Of a stretch of DNA of 7,254 nucleotides, positions 1-6,041 are shown piece by piece. This stretch comes from Thermoplasmata archaeon (GTDB taxonomy: Archaea; Thermoplasmatota; Thermoplasmata; Lutacidiplasmatales; UBA184), in assembly GCA_013044425.1 (NCBI GenBank), contig JABEUK010000107.1, forward strand, positions 1 through 7,254, written 5' to 3'. Made by a program: the position numbers and the translations under genes. The notes under the pieces are model-generated. The model made no database searches, had not been told where the DNA came from, and saw only the letters and a program-made list of their open reading frames with translations. Within the stretch, counting starts at the first letter, position 1, and the number at the start of each line of letters is the position of its first letter.

Positions 1-11
1 ACGGGAGAGAC

Positions 12-1580
12 TTGGGGGTGGCTGCAGCGCTGAGAGCGACGGGGGTTCCGGGGCCGATGGGGCCGGAGGAGATCCACCGGATCAAGCTCGAGCAGGTGCG
101 CGCCAGCGGTGCCCGCACCCTTCCTTCGAACGTCGACTGGCTCGCGAGCCTGCCTCCCGAGGAGCGGGCGCGCTTTGACGGAGCGATCCGGCGAAGGCCT
201 TCTCGGACCCTCTCGGGGGTCGCTGTGGTCGCCGTGATGACCGCGCCGGCACGCTGCCCGCACGGCCGGTGCACGTACTGCCCCGGCGGGGTCGAGAACA
301 ACAGCCCTCAGAGTTACACCGGGGAGGAGCCCTCCGCTCTGCGGGGAGCCCAGTTCCATTGGGATTCCCGTCGGATCGCGGCCGAGCGCCTGGCCTCCCT
401 CGAAGAGACCGGGCACCCGACCTCCAAGGTGGAGGTGATCGTGATGGGTGGGACGTTCCCGTCGCGGCCGGTATCGTACCAGGAGGAGGTGCTCCGCGGG
501 GTGTACGAGGGGCTGAACGGCGCGCCGGCAGCCTCGCTCGCGCAGGCGCAGCTCGCGAACGAGTCGGCGGCACGCCGAATGGTCGGGCTCACGGTCGAAA
601 CTCGCCCGGACTGGTGCGACGCGCGCGTCCTTCCGTTCCTCCTCGGCGCGGGGGTCACGCGCATCGAGATCGGCGTCGAGTGCCTGCACGAGGAGGTGCT
701 GCAAGCCGTCGGGCGGGCCCACGGAACGGAGGACGTCCGCCGGGCCACCATCGCCGCGCGGGGCCAGGGGCTGAAGATCTGCTACCATCTGATGCTCGGG
801 CTTCCGGGAATGACCCCCGAGGAGGACTACCGCGATGCCCTCCGCGTGCTCGAGGATCCCGCGCTGCGTCCGGACATGCTGAAGATCTACCCTACCCTCG
901 TGATCGCCGGGACCCCGCTCTACGACGACTGGAAGGCCGGTCGGTTCGTCCCTTACGGCGCGCCCACCGCCATCGAGGTGCTGGCGCGCATCAAGGGCGC
1001 CCTGCCTCCCTGGGTCCGGATCCAGCGCATCCAGCGCGACATCCCGGCACGGCTGATCGCCGACGGAGTCCGCGTCAGCAACCTGAGGGAACGCGCGCTC
1101 GCTCGGCTGGCGGAGAACGGGGCCCATTGCCGCTGCCTACGCTGCCGCGAGGTGGGCCGGCGCGCGAGCCCGCCGATCGACGATCTCCTCCTCACCGAGC
1201 GGGAGTACTCCACGGTCGGAGGGAAGGAACTGTTCCTGTCGTGGGAGGATGCACGCTCCGATGCCGTCGCCGGGTTCCTGAGGCTCCGGATCCCCTCCGA
1301 GACGCGGGAGGGGACGCTCCCCGAACCGGTCATACGGGAGTTGAAGGTCCTGGGAACCGAGGTGGCGGTCGGCACGCCCGGCGGAGGGCGATCCGACTAC
1401 CAGCATCGAGGGCTCGGTCACGCGCTGCTCGAGCGCGCGGAAGCGACGGCCCAGCAAGCCGGGTTCCGCGGCATCTACGTCACCAGCGCCGTCGGGACCC
1501 GACCGTACTACCGCGCGCGGGGGTACGTCCCCGCCGGTTCCCACCTGAGGAAGGCCCTTTTCGCCGGACGCAACACCTAG
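12..1580 (+). CDS. elp3: Elp3 tRNA wobble-uridine modification enzyme (radical SAM / GNAT)
   Basis: This is archaeal stand-alone Elp3, which uses SAM and acetyl-CoA to start carboxymethylation at C5 of U34 in tRNAs. Numbered from the TTG at 12, the radical-SAM cluster motif CPHGRCTYC gives C82, C87 and C90. It is followed by the Elp3 hallmarks NSPQSYTGEEP, KVEVIVMGGTFPS, ETRPDWC and RIEIGVECLHE, and by HLMLGLPGMTPEED. A Cys-rich zinc-site segment (C373, C375, C378) leads into a C-terminal GNAT domain. That domain has the acetyl-CoA loop Q464-H-R-G467-L-G469 and the PYY...GY segment near residues 498-505. The C-terminus matches the family end, so the TAG at 1578-1580 is a natural stop. The start is uncertain: TTG 12 has GGGAG four bases upstream, GTG 18 and ATG 57 are in frame, and the frame is open to base 3. 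Family N-termini are often longer, so the gene may begin outside the window. SAM synthetase follows 65 bases downstream. Confidence 0.93.
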   Translation: MGVAAALRATGVPGPMGPEEIHRIKLEQVRASGARTLPSNVDWLASLPPEERARFDGAIRRRPSRTLSGVAVVAVMTAPARCPHGRCTYCPGGVENNSPQSYTGEEPSALRGAQFHWDSRRIAAERLASLEETGHPTSKVEVIVMGGTFPSRPVSYQEEVLRGVYEGLNGAPAASLAQAQLANESAARRMVGLTVETRPDWCDARVLPFLLGAGVTRIEIGVECLHEEVLQAVGRAHGTEDVRRATIAARGQGLKICYHLMLGLPGMTPEEDYRDALRVLEDPALRPDMLKIYPTLVIAGTPLYDDWKAGRFVPYGAPTAIEVLARIKGALPPWVRIQRIQRDIPARLIADGVRVSNLRERALARLAENGAHCRCLRCREVGRRASPPIDDLLLTEREYSTVGGKELFLSWEDARSDAVAGFLRLRIPSETREGTLPEPVIRELKVLGTEVAVGTPGGGRSDYQHRGLGHALLERAEATAQQAGFRGIYVTSAVGTRPYYRARGYVPAGSHLRKALFAGRNT

Positions 1581-1603
1581 CACGGGCCGTGCGCGTCGCA
1601 ACC

Positions 1604-1609
1604 CTTAAA
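1604..1609 (+). promoter_or_regulatory. Possible TATA-like box for the SAM synthetase gene
   Basis: CTTAAA is an AT-rich hexamer in the otherwise GC-rich 65-base gap between elp3 and the SAM synthetase ATG at 1646. An archaeal start site about 26 bases downstream would fall near 1633, leaving a leader of about 13 bases that carries a weak GAGTGA ribosome-binding sequence (1635-1640). This is position and composition evidence only. Cotranscription with elp3 is equally possible. Confidence 0.35.
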
Positions 1610-1645
1610 CCGACCCCCGACTCCGCCGAGCCCGAGTGAACCCCC

Positions 1646-2842
1646 ATGGCCCGGAACATCCAGGTGGAACCGCTGCGGACGATGCACATCGAGGACCAGA
1701 GCGTCGAGCTGGGCTAGCGCAAGGGTCTCGGTCACCCCGACTCGATGGCGGATGGGATCTCCGAGTCCGTCAGCCAAGCGCTCTCTCGGATGTACCTTGA
1801 CGAGTACAACCGCATCCTCCACCACAACACCGACGAGACCCAGATCGTCGGCGGAGGGTCCGAACCGAAGTTCGGCGGCGGGCGGGTCACGAGCCCGATC
1901 TACATCCTCCTGGTCGGCCGCGCCACGACCGAGGTCAATGGGGAAAAGCTTCCGTTCCGCCAGACCGCCATCGATGCCGCGCAGAAGTACGTCGGCTCGA
2001 TCGCCGCGCACCTCGATGTCGACCAGAACGTCGAGTTCGACTGCAAGATCGGTCAGGGATCGATCGACCTGAGGGGCGTCTTCGACCAGAGGTCGGTCCT
2101 AGCGAACGACACCAGCTTTGGCGTCGGCTTCGCTCCATTCTCCGACACCGAGAGGCTCGTGCTCGAGAGCGAGAAGTTCCTCACGCTCAAGCTCAAGCGG
2201 AAGCTCCCCGCGCTCGGCGAGGACGTCAAGGTCATGGGATTCCGCTCTGGCGACAAGATCCGGCTCACGGTCGCGGCCGCGCTCGTCGACTCGGAGATCG
2301 AGGACGCGGACGAGTACGCGAACGTCTGCGCGCAGATCCGCGACAAGCTCCTGGACCAGGCTACGAAGCTGACCCGCCGCGAGGTCGTCATTGACGTCAA
2401 CACGGCCGACGATCCCGAGCTCGGCCGGTTCTACCTCACCTGTACGGGCCTATCGATGGAAGCCGGCGACGACGGGTCCGTCGGACGCGGCAACCGCGCG
2501 AACGGCCTCATCACGCCGTGCCGGCCGATGAGCCTCGAGGCGTCCGCCGGGAAGAACCCGATCAACCACGTCGGGAAGATCTACAACATCGTCGGCAATC
2601 AGATCGCGAACGACATCATCAAGGAGACCGGCGGCAACGTCAAGGAGGTCCACGTGCGGATCCTCTCCCAGATCGGCAAACCGGTCGACGAGCCGCAGGT
2701 TGCGAGCCTGCAGATCCTCCCGGCGGATGGGGTCAAGATCGCCCAGGTCAAGGGCAAGGCCGAGGCGGTCGCGCAGCATTGGTTCGATGAGATCCCGTCG
2801 ATCCCCCAGAAGCTCCTGACCGGGAAGATCACCGTCTTCTAG
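1646..2842 (+). CDS. mat: Archaeal S-adenosylmethionine synthetase, interrupted by in-frame TAG at codon 24
   Basis: Archaeal methionine adenosyltransferase makes SAM from methionine and ATP in the cytoplasm. From ATG 1646 the frame is 398 sense/recoded positions, close to the family's roughly 400. It starts MARNIQVEPL like its homologues and reads RKGLGHPDS at codons 25-33. It then shows HHNTD (59-63), SPIYILLVGRAT, IGQGSIDL (about 135-142), ANDTSFGVGFAP, GEDVKVMG, GDDGSVGRGNR (from 274), GKNPINHVGKIYN and the terminal KITVF. Codon 24 (1715-1717) is TAG where relatives have Glu. The uninterrupted part begins at ATG 1745 (codon 34, 365 residues), and an automatic gene caller would pick that. 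There is no ATG, GTG or TTG in frame between the TAG and 1745, so a restart product lacks the GHPD motif, whose His and Asp are catalytic and metal-binding in SAM synthetases. Everything after codon 24 looks intact and under selection. Identity of the gene is certain; whether it makes full-length protein is not. Confidence 0.93.
1715..1717 (+). other. In-frame TAG inside the conserved N-terminus of SAM synthetase
   Basis: Reading from ATG 1646, codons 20-28 are V-E-L-G-TAG-R-K-G-L, and they run directly into GHPDS. The reading frame is the same before and after the TAG, so no frameshift is involved. Homologues carry Glu here, so one G-to-T change in GAG would make it. Possible explanations are a nonsense mutation, a base-call or consensus error, stop-codon readthrough, or decoding as an amino acid such as pyrrolysine. 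The sequence alone cannot choose between them. Confidence 0.9.
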
Positions 2843-2851
2843 ACGGCCTCT

Positions 2852-2854
2852 TAG
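2852..2854 (+). other. Second in-frame TAG after the SAM synthetase stop
   Basis: The gene ends at TAG 2840-2842. Three sense codons later the same frame meets another TAG. Beyond it the frame stays open antisense to nreA until about 3979. The tandem stops would limit readthrough from the first, but could also be chance. Confidence 0.6.
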
Positions 2855-2878
2855 CCCGGGCCCGGTGCTCGCGACGTT

Positions 2879-4201
2879 TCACGACGCCGCCCGGTCGAAC
2901 TCCTCGAGCCGACGCTGGGTCCGCGCGTCGTGGAGCACCGCGCTCTGCCGCAGCCAGCGCTCGATCGGGATGGTGAAGGTCTCGCCCATCCGAGCGATGA
3001 GCTCGGCGAGCGAGGCGAGGCGCTCGGGGGGTCGACCGAGCGCCTCTCGGATGTGTTCGCGAACGTTCCAGACGCCGAGCGGCAGGATCTCTCCGGGGTG
3101 GACCTCTCGGAACACGAGCACCCCGGCCTGGCGCTGCAGGCGCAGCAGCGCCTCGGAAGTGGCGAGACGGGCCGCGTAGTAGCAGCCCCCGATCGAGGCG
3201 TACGTCGTGCGGCCGTGGAATCCCTCGTGGTCCCCCATCATGACGACCCGCTCGGTGTGGGGGTTCCACAGCGTGTTCGGGTACCACGTCTCGATGGACT
3301 CGTATCGGTAGGTCCCCGGAAGGAAGGCGAGGAACCAGCGGTTGTCGAGGGCGGTGTACCGGTAGAGGAGGATCTCCGAGAGCTCGGGAAGATGGCGCAC
3401 CTTCGCGAGATTGCCTTTCGAGAGAAGGTCGTCCACCGCGGTGATGCTCCATCGCGTGGGCACGAGCTTGCGGCGGCCCCGACGTCCCAAGGTGCCGACG
3501 CTGAACGCGCGCTGGATCCGACTGACCCGCACTCCCCGATGGTACAGCTCGTCGACGGCGATTCGGGCGTTGGCATCGGTGTCGGATGCGAGCCGGTCCA
3601 GATGCTGGTCGACCCGGCGGACGTCGAGCCGGAACCCCTCGATCGCGGCGGTAGGGCCGAACGGAGGAGAGGAGTCCGAGAGCGCGAGATGCCCCCGGGG
3701 CGGGCGACGGAACGTCGCCTCGGCCTCGGGCGATTCGGCCGAGAGCGACAGCAGCTGGAGATCCTCGAGGAGACCCGTGGGGCGGTCCGCTTCGCTGACC
3801 CGCATCGATCGGGTCCCTCGGACGAGACCGGTTCGGAAGCCGACGACCTCCTGGACCGAACGCCCCACCCACTCCTCCGGCGTGTCGTAGAGCATCGTGT
3901 CCCCGTGGATCGGGCTCAGGAGAGGCCCCACCGATACCTTGGGGTAGCCGAACCGGCCCACGAAGACTCCCGGAGGTGAGGAGCCCGAGAGTTCGGAGCC
4001 TTGCACCATCGGCAGGGTCCGCGACAGACCGCCGTACCGGACGAGGATCGGACAGACCGGCTTGCCGCAGAGGAGCTGGGCCGAGCGGCAACGCAGGCAC
4101 AAGGTGGGATCGTCCCGCAGCCCGGGGATGGTGTAGGTAAGGGAGCCGGGGGCCGGGTCCCCCGGCAACGGAAAGGGGGGAGGCTCTCCCAGAGCGGGCA
4201 T
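2879..4201 (-). CDS. nreA: NreA-family archaeal DNA repair protein
   Basis: This 440-residue protein belongs to the archaeal Nre family, whose haloarchaeal members are needed for resistance to DNA damage such as mitomycin C and are thought to act with the sliding clamp PCNA. The N-terminus has a zinc-finger-like C-x2-C-x6-C-x4-C (C35, C38, C45, C50) ending in the family signature LLCGKPVCPI. Then come FVGRFGYPKVSVGPL, HGDTMLYDTPEEW, a central segment RGVRVSRIQRAFSVGTLGRR, the block WYPNTLWNPHTERV, and ASIGGCYYAAR near the C-terminal third. The last twelve residues begin Q429-R-R-L432-E-E-F435-D436, which matches a PCNA-interacting (PIP) box except that the second aromatic is Asp. ATG 4201 is chosen because LRDDPTLCLRC and the residues before it fit the family start, and a TATA-like element lies at -30 to -23. 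The stop is TGA. It converges on the SAM synthetase gene, with 36 bases between stops. Confidence 0.9.
   Translation of the reverse strand: MPALGEPPPFPLPGDPAPGSLTYTIPGLRDDPTLCLRCRSAQLLCGKPVCPILVRYGGLSRTLPMVQGSELSGSSPPGVFVGRFGYPKVSVGPLLSPIHGDTMLYDTPEEWVGRSVQEVVGFRTGLVRGTRSMRVSEADRPTGLLEDLQLLSLSAESPEAEATFRRPPRGHLALSDSSPPFGPTAAIEGFRLDVRRVDQHLDRLASDTDANARIAVDELYHRGVRVSRIQRAFSVGTLGRRGRRKLVPTRWSITAVDDLLSKGNLAKVRHLPELSEILLYRYTALDNRWFLAFLPGTYRYESIETWYPNTLWNPHTERVVMMGDHEGFHGRTTYASIGGCYYAARLATSEALLRLQRQAGVLVFREVHPGEILPLGVWNVREHIREALGRPPERLASLAELIARMGETFTIPIERWLRQSAVLHDARTQRRLEEFDRAAS
4145..4166 (-). other. GC hairpin in the start of the nreA coding sequence
   Basis: GCCGGGGG (4145-4152) and CCCCCGGC (4159-4166) form a perfect 8-bp stem with a 6-base loop, about 35-57 bases into the nreA message. 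A second small inverted repeat (GGGAG 4178-4182, CTCCC 4186-4190) lies closer to the start codon. They could affect translation initiation, but in GC-rich coding DNA such stems also arise by chance. Confidence 0.4.
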
Positions 4202-4223
4202 GGGATAGGAAAGGGAGGTGGGG

Positions 4224-4231
4224 ATTAGAAA
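4224..4231 (-). promoter_or_regulatory. Possible TATA-like box for nreA
   Basis: On the - strand this reads TTTCTAAT and lies at -30 to -23 from the nreA ATG (4201), the spacing expected for a leaderless archaeal transcript. No Shine-Dalgarno-like sequence precedes the ATG, and the - strand is almost all pyrimidine between about 4202 and 4247. The call rests on position and composition. Confidence 0.4.
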
Positions 4232-4306
4232 GGGGAGGGAGGGATCGCGAAACGCTCACGGGGGAGCGGCCCGAGCCGAGTATACGGGCCGCTCGCCGTC
4301 CCTCTC

Positions 4307-4312
4307 ATATAT
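4307..4312 (+). promoter_or_regulatory. Probable TATA box for tRNA-Pro
   Basis: ATATAT is one of the few AT-only hexamers in the region. It lies about 38 bases before the mature 5' end of tRNA-Pro. A start about 26 bases downstream would leave a 5' leader of roughly 10-13 bases for RNase P to remove, a usual archaeal arrangement. Confidence 0.5.
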
Positions 4313-4347
4313 CGCGCGCTCGTGGCCGCCTCGCAACCCGTCAACGT

Positions 4348-4422
4348 GGGACTGTGGGGTAGCTTGGTCCATCCTTCGGGGTTCGGGACTCCGAGACGCC
4401 AGTTCAAATCTGGCCAGTCCCA
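4348..4422 (+). tRNA. tRNA-Pro (anticodon CGG)
   Basis: The cloverleaf is complete, with no intron. The acceptor GGGACTG (4348-4354) pairs fully with CAGTCCC (4415-4421), and the discriminator is A 4422. The D-arm is short, with a U-U at 13:22. The anticodon stem CGGGG/CTCCG has one G-U pair and a loop TTCGGGA, giving anticodon CGG at 4384-4386 followed by G37, as usual in proline tRNAs. The variable region has four bases. The T-stem GCCAG/CTGGC pairs fully around TTCAAAT. No CCA is encoded. Its last 19 bases are also the antisense of the 3' end of the metallo-beta-lactamase-fold gene, whose stop codon lies in the T-loop. Confidence 0.93.
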
Positions 4423-5132
4423 CTCGGCCTCTGTTTCCCGGCCCGGATGGACCCTTCGCCGGATCGGTCGAGCCGGGCGAACTTGCGGAGCGCGCTCCCG
4501 CCGTTCTTGAGCACGGGCCCCCCGTGATAGGAGAGCACCGACTCCACCGAGAGCTGGGCCATCCGATGCGCGGAGATCCGTGCGGTCGGCGTGTGGTGGG
4601 TGTAGTCCGGCACCGTGAGGATGAGCCCGTCCTTCTCGCCGAAGAACAAATCCCCGCTGAACAGGAGCTTGCGTTCGGGATGGTAGTAGGCCAGGTGTCC
4701 CGGGGTGTGTCCCGGAGTGTGGTAGGCGACGAGGCCACCTGCGGCGTCGACCGGGTCGCCGTCCTTGAGCACCTCGTCGATGACCACGGGCTCGGCCGGA
4801 GGCGCGCCGGGTCCGTCGTAGGCGGGCTTGCAATTGATGTACGCCGCCTCGATCCAATGGGAGAACGTCCGGGCCTTCGTCCGTTCGATCATCCGCGCAA
4901 GGCCGCCGACGTGATCGCGGTGAAGATGGGTGATGAGGATCTTCTTGACGGAGGTCGGCGGGATCTTCAGCTGGGCCAGGTAGGCACCGATCGCCACGTC
5001 CGAGCCCGGGAGTCCGGAATCGATCAGCGTCCAGGTGTTCCCGCGGTCCTTCAGGAGGTAGACGTGGGTGGTGAAGTCCGGGGAGGGGTCGACGCCGTCC
5101 ACGAGGTGCACTCCGGGTAGTATCTCGACCAT
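4404..5132 (-). CDS. Metallo-beta-lactamase-fold hydrolase (glyoxalase II-like)
   Basis: This 242-residue protein has the full set of dinuclear-metal motifs of the MBL fold. They are H69-x-H71-x-D73-H74 (THLHRDHVGG), H142 in TPGHTPGH, D161 in FSGDLFF and H203 in SYHGGP. D38 in TLIDSGLPGS is the usual early Asp. These are features of glyoxalase II-like hydrolases, but the true substrate (thioester, lactone or other) cannot be told. ATG 5132 is chosen over longer in-frame starts because MVEILPGVHLVDG is the typical MBL beginning, GGAG stands seven bases upstream (5140-5143), and the sequence before it is Arg/Ser/Pro-rich out-of-frame translation of the next gene. There is no signal peptide, so it is probably cytoplasmic. 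The C-terminal tail after about residue 220 is low-complexity, and its last five residues and TGA stop lie within the opposite-strand tRNA-Pro gene. It is last of three - strand genes, 79 bases after the YCII-VOC gene. Confidence 0.9.
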   Translation of the reverse strand: MVEILPGVHLVDGVDPSPDFTTHVYLLKDRGNTWTLIDSGLPGSDVAIGAYLAQLKIPPTSVKKILITHLHRDHVGGLARMIERTKARTFSHWIEAAYINCKPAYDGPGAPPAEPVVIDEVLKDGDPVDAAGGLVAYHTPGHTPGHLAYYHPERKLLFSGDLFFGEKDGLILTVPDYTHHTPTARISAHRMAQLSVESVLSYHGGPVLKNGGSALRKFARLDRSGEGSIRAGKQRPSGTGQI

Positions 5133-5164
5133 GAGCGTTCTCCGGGACCCCGCAGTCCTCGCGG

Positions 5165-5171
5165 GATAAAG
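5165..5171 (-). promoter_or_regulatory. Probable TATA box for the MBL-fold gene
   Basis: CTTTATC on the - strand is centred about 36 bases before ATG 5132. A start about 26 bases downstream gives a leader near ten bases that just includes the GGAG ribosome-binding sequence. It suggests this gene has its own promoter in the 79-base gap after the YCII-VOC gene. Confidence 0.45.
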
Positions 5172-5211
5172 CTCGTTGCGCCGGGGCGCGGGCCCGGCCC
5201 CGACCCCGCTC

Positions 5212-5985
5212 TCAGGAGCGACGGCGAGCGGACGGGGTCGCTCGGCTCTTCGAGAGGAGGGGCTCGAAGGCCAGGAACTCGTTGCCGTCCGCGTCGGCGA
5301 AGCGGATCGTGCTCCCGCCCCACGGCTCCTCCCGCACGGACTGCGTGACGGTGGCGTGGGCGTTGCGCAACCGCAGCTCGAGGGCCCGAACGCTATCGGT
5401 CTGGAATACGATCCCCGTCGCCGCCCCGATGCGGGCAACGGCCTCGGAGAAGTACGGTTCCCCCCAATCGGCGCGGGGCGCGATGAGCGAGATCGCGCTC
5501 GTGCCCCGGCCGAGCGCGAGCTCGACGTACCCGGTGTCCGCGTCCTGAGATCGGATTGCGAGACCGAGGACGCCCTGGTACCACGCGATGGCCTGCTCCT
5601 GGTCCCGGACCACGACGGCCACCCGCTGCAGGGACGTCAGGCGGCCGGAGCCCCGCGGCGGCGGTGGATCGAGATTGACCCCGCTCCCTCGCTCGGCCGG
5701 GGACCATTCGAGGAACTCGTAGGAGGTCCGGGCGATGCCCGCGAACGGGTCGGTGCGCAGCACCCGTCGGGCCTCGGCGAGGTCCGTCGCGCGAAAGACG
5801 AGCAGATCGCCCGGAGGGGTTCTCAACGGGCCGTGGGCCACGAGCCGGCCCACCTGTTCGAGGCGCTCGAGGAACGGGCGAACGATCCCCGGCGTGGGAA
5901 AGTCGACCTCGCCCTCGCGGCCGGCGCGTACGACCCGGAGGTACAGATGTTTCGGCTTCGGCCCGGGTCGCCGTCCGGCCTTCAT
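5212..5985 (-). CDS. YCII-like / VOC two-domain protein
   Basis: The protein has 257 residues. Residues about 13-95 resemble a YCII (YciI-like) ferredoxin-fold domain: FLERLEQVGRLVAHGPL, then ATDLAEARRVLRTDPFAGIA with the characteristic DPF (D79) and the closing YEFLEWSPAE. A Pro/Gly-rich linker (100-114) leads to a VOC (glyoxalase/bleomycin-resistance/extradiol dioxygenase) domain at about 118-242, seen in VAVVVRDQEQAIAWYQGVLGL, YVELALG and the final FADADGNEFLAFEPL. The usual first VOC metal His in the opening strand appears to be Arg (R121), and the usual YCII His is not evident near R36-P37. Either domain may therefore be non-catalytic or of changed activity. ATG 5985 is preferred; a TATA-like element lies at -30 to -23. 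The stop is TGA. Substrate and pathway are unknown. It sits between an LLM oxidoreductase and an MBL hydrolase on the same strand. Confidence 0.82.
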   Translation of the reverse strand: MKAGRRPGPKPKHLYLRVVRAGREGEVDFPTPGIVRPFLERLEQVGRLVAHGPLRTPPGDLLVFRATDLAEARRVLRTDPFAGIARTSYEFLEWSPAERGSGVNLDPPPPRGSGRLTSLQRVAVVVRDQEQAIAWYQGVLGLAIRSQDADTGYVELALGRGTSAISLIAPRADWGEPYFSEAVARIGAATGIVFQTDSVRALELRLRNAHATVTQSVREEPWGGSTIRFADADGNEFLAFEPLLSKSRATPSARRRS

Positions 5986-6007
5986 CGACGAGCCATGAAT
6001 CGCGGCT

Positions 6008-6015
6008 CTACATAG
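6008..6015 (-). promoter_or_regulatory. Possible TATA-like box for the YCII-VOC gene
   Basis: CTATGTAG on the - strand lies at -30 to -23 from ATG 5985, the leaderless spacing. It is within the 56-base gap after the LLM gene. The match to an archaeal box is weak. Confidence 0.3.
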
Positions 6016-6041
6016 GGCTGCAGGGAGGAGCTCGGCGCGCC

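Noticed and set aside
269..1639. Long + strand open frame overlapping elp3
   Set aside because: It is out of frame within elp3, is Arg/Pro/Gly-rich with no family motif, and the overlapping frame has unmistakable Elp3 motifs. GC-rich DNA commonly gives such shadows.
2856..2865. CCGGGCCCGG palindrome between convergent stops as a terminator
   Set aside because: It is only 10 bases with no loop and is followed by just three T residues, which is too little to call an archaeal terminator.
2930..3979. 349-codon open frame antisense to nreA
   Set aside because: It is composed of charged low-complexity sequence without recognisable motifs and lies wholly opposite nreA, whose protein signature is clear.
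2829..4259. 476-codon - strand frame over nreA
   Set aside because: It is the same strand as nreA but another frame, rich in Arg, Pro and Ser with no motif. It is longer than nreA only because stops are rare at this GC content.
4218..5120. 300-codon + strand frame spanning tRNA-Pro and the MBL gene
   Set aside because: It reads through a tRNA and antisense to clear MBL motifs, so it is a shadow.
5133..5438. Extended N-terminus of the MBL-fold protein (in-frame start at 5438)
   Set aside because: The added 102 residues are Arg/Ser/Pro-rich and are the out-of-frame translation of the YCII-VOC gene. ATG 5132 has a Shine-Dalgarno sequence and a family-like start.
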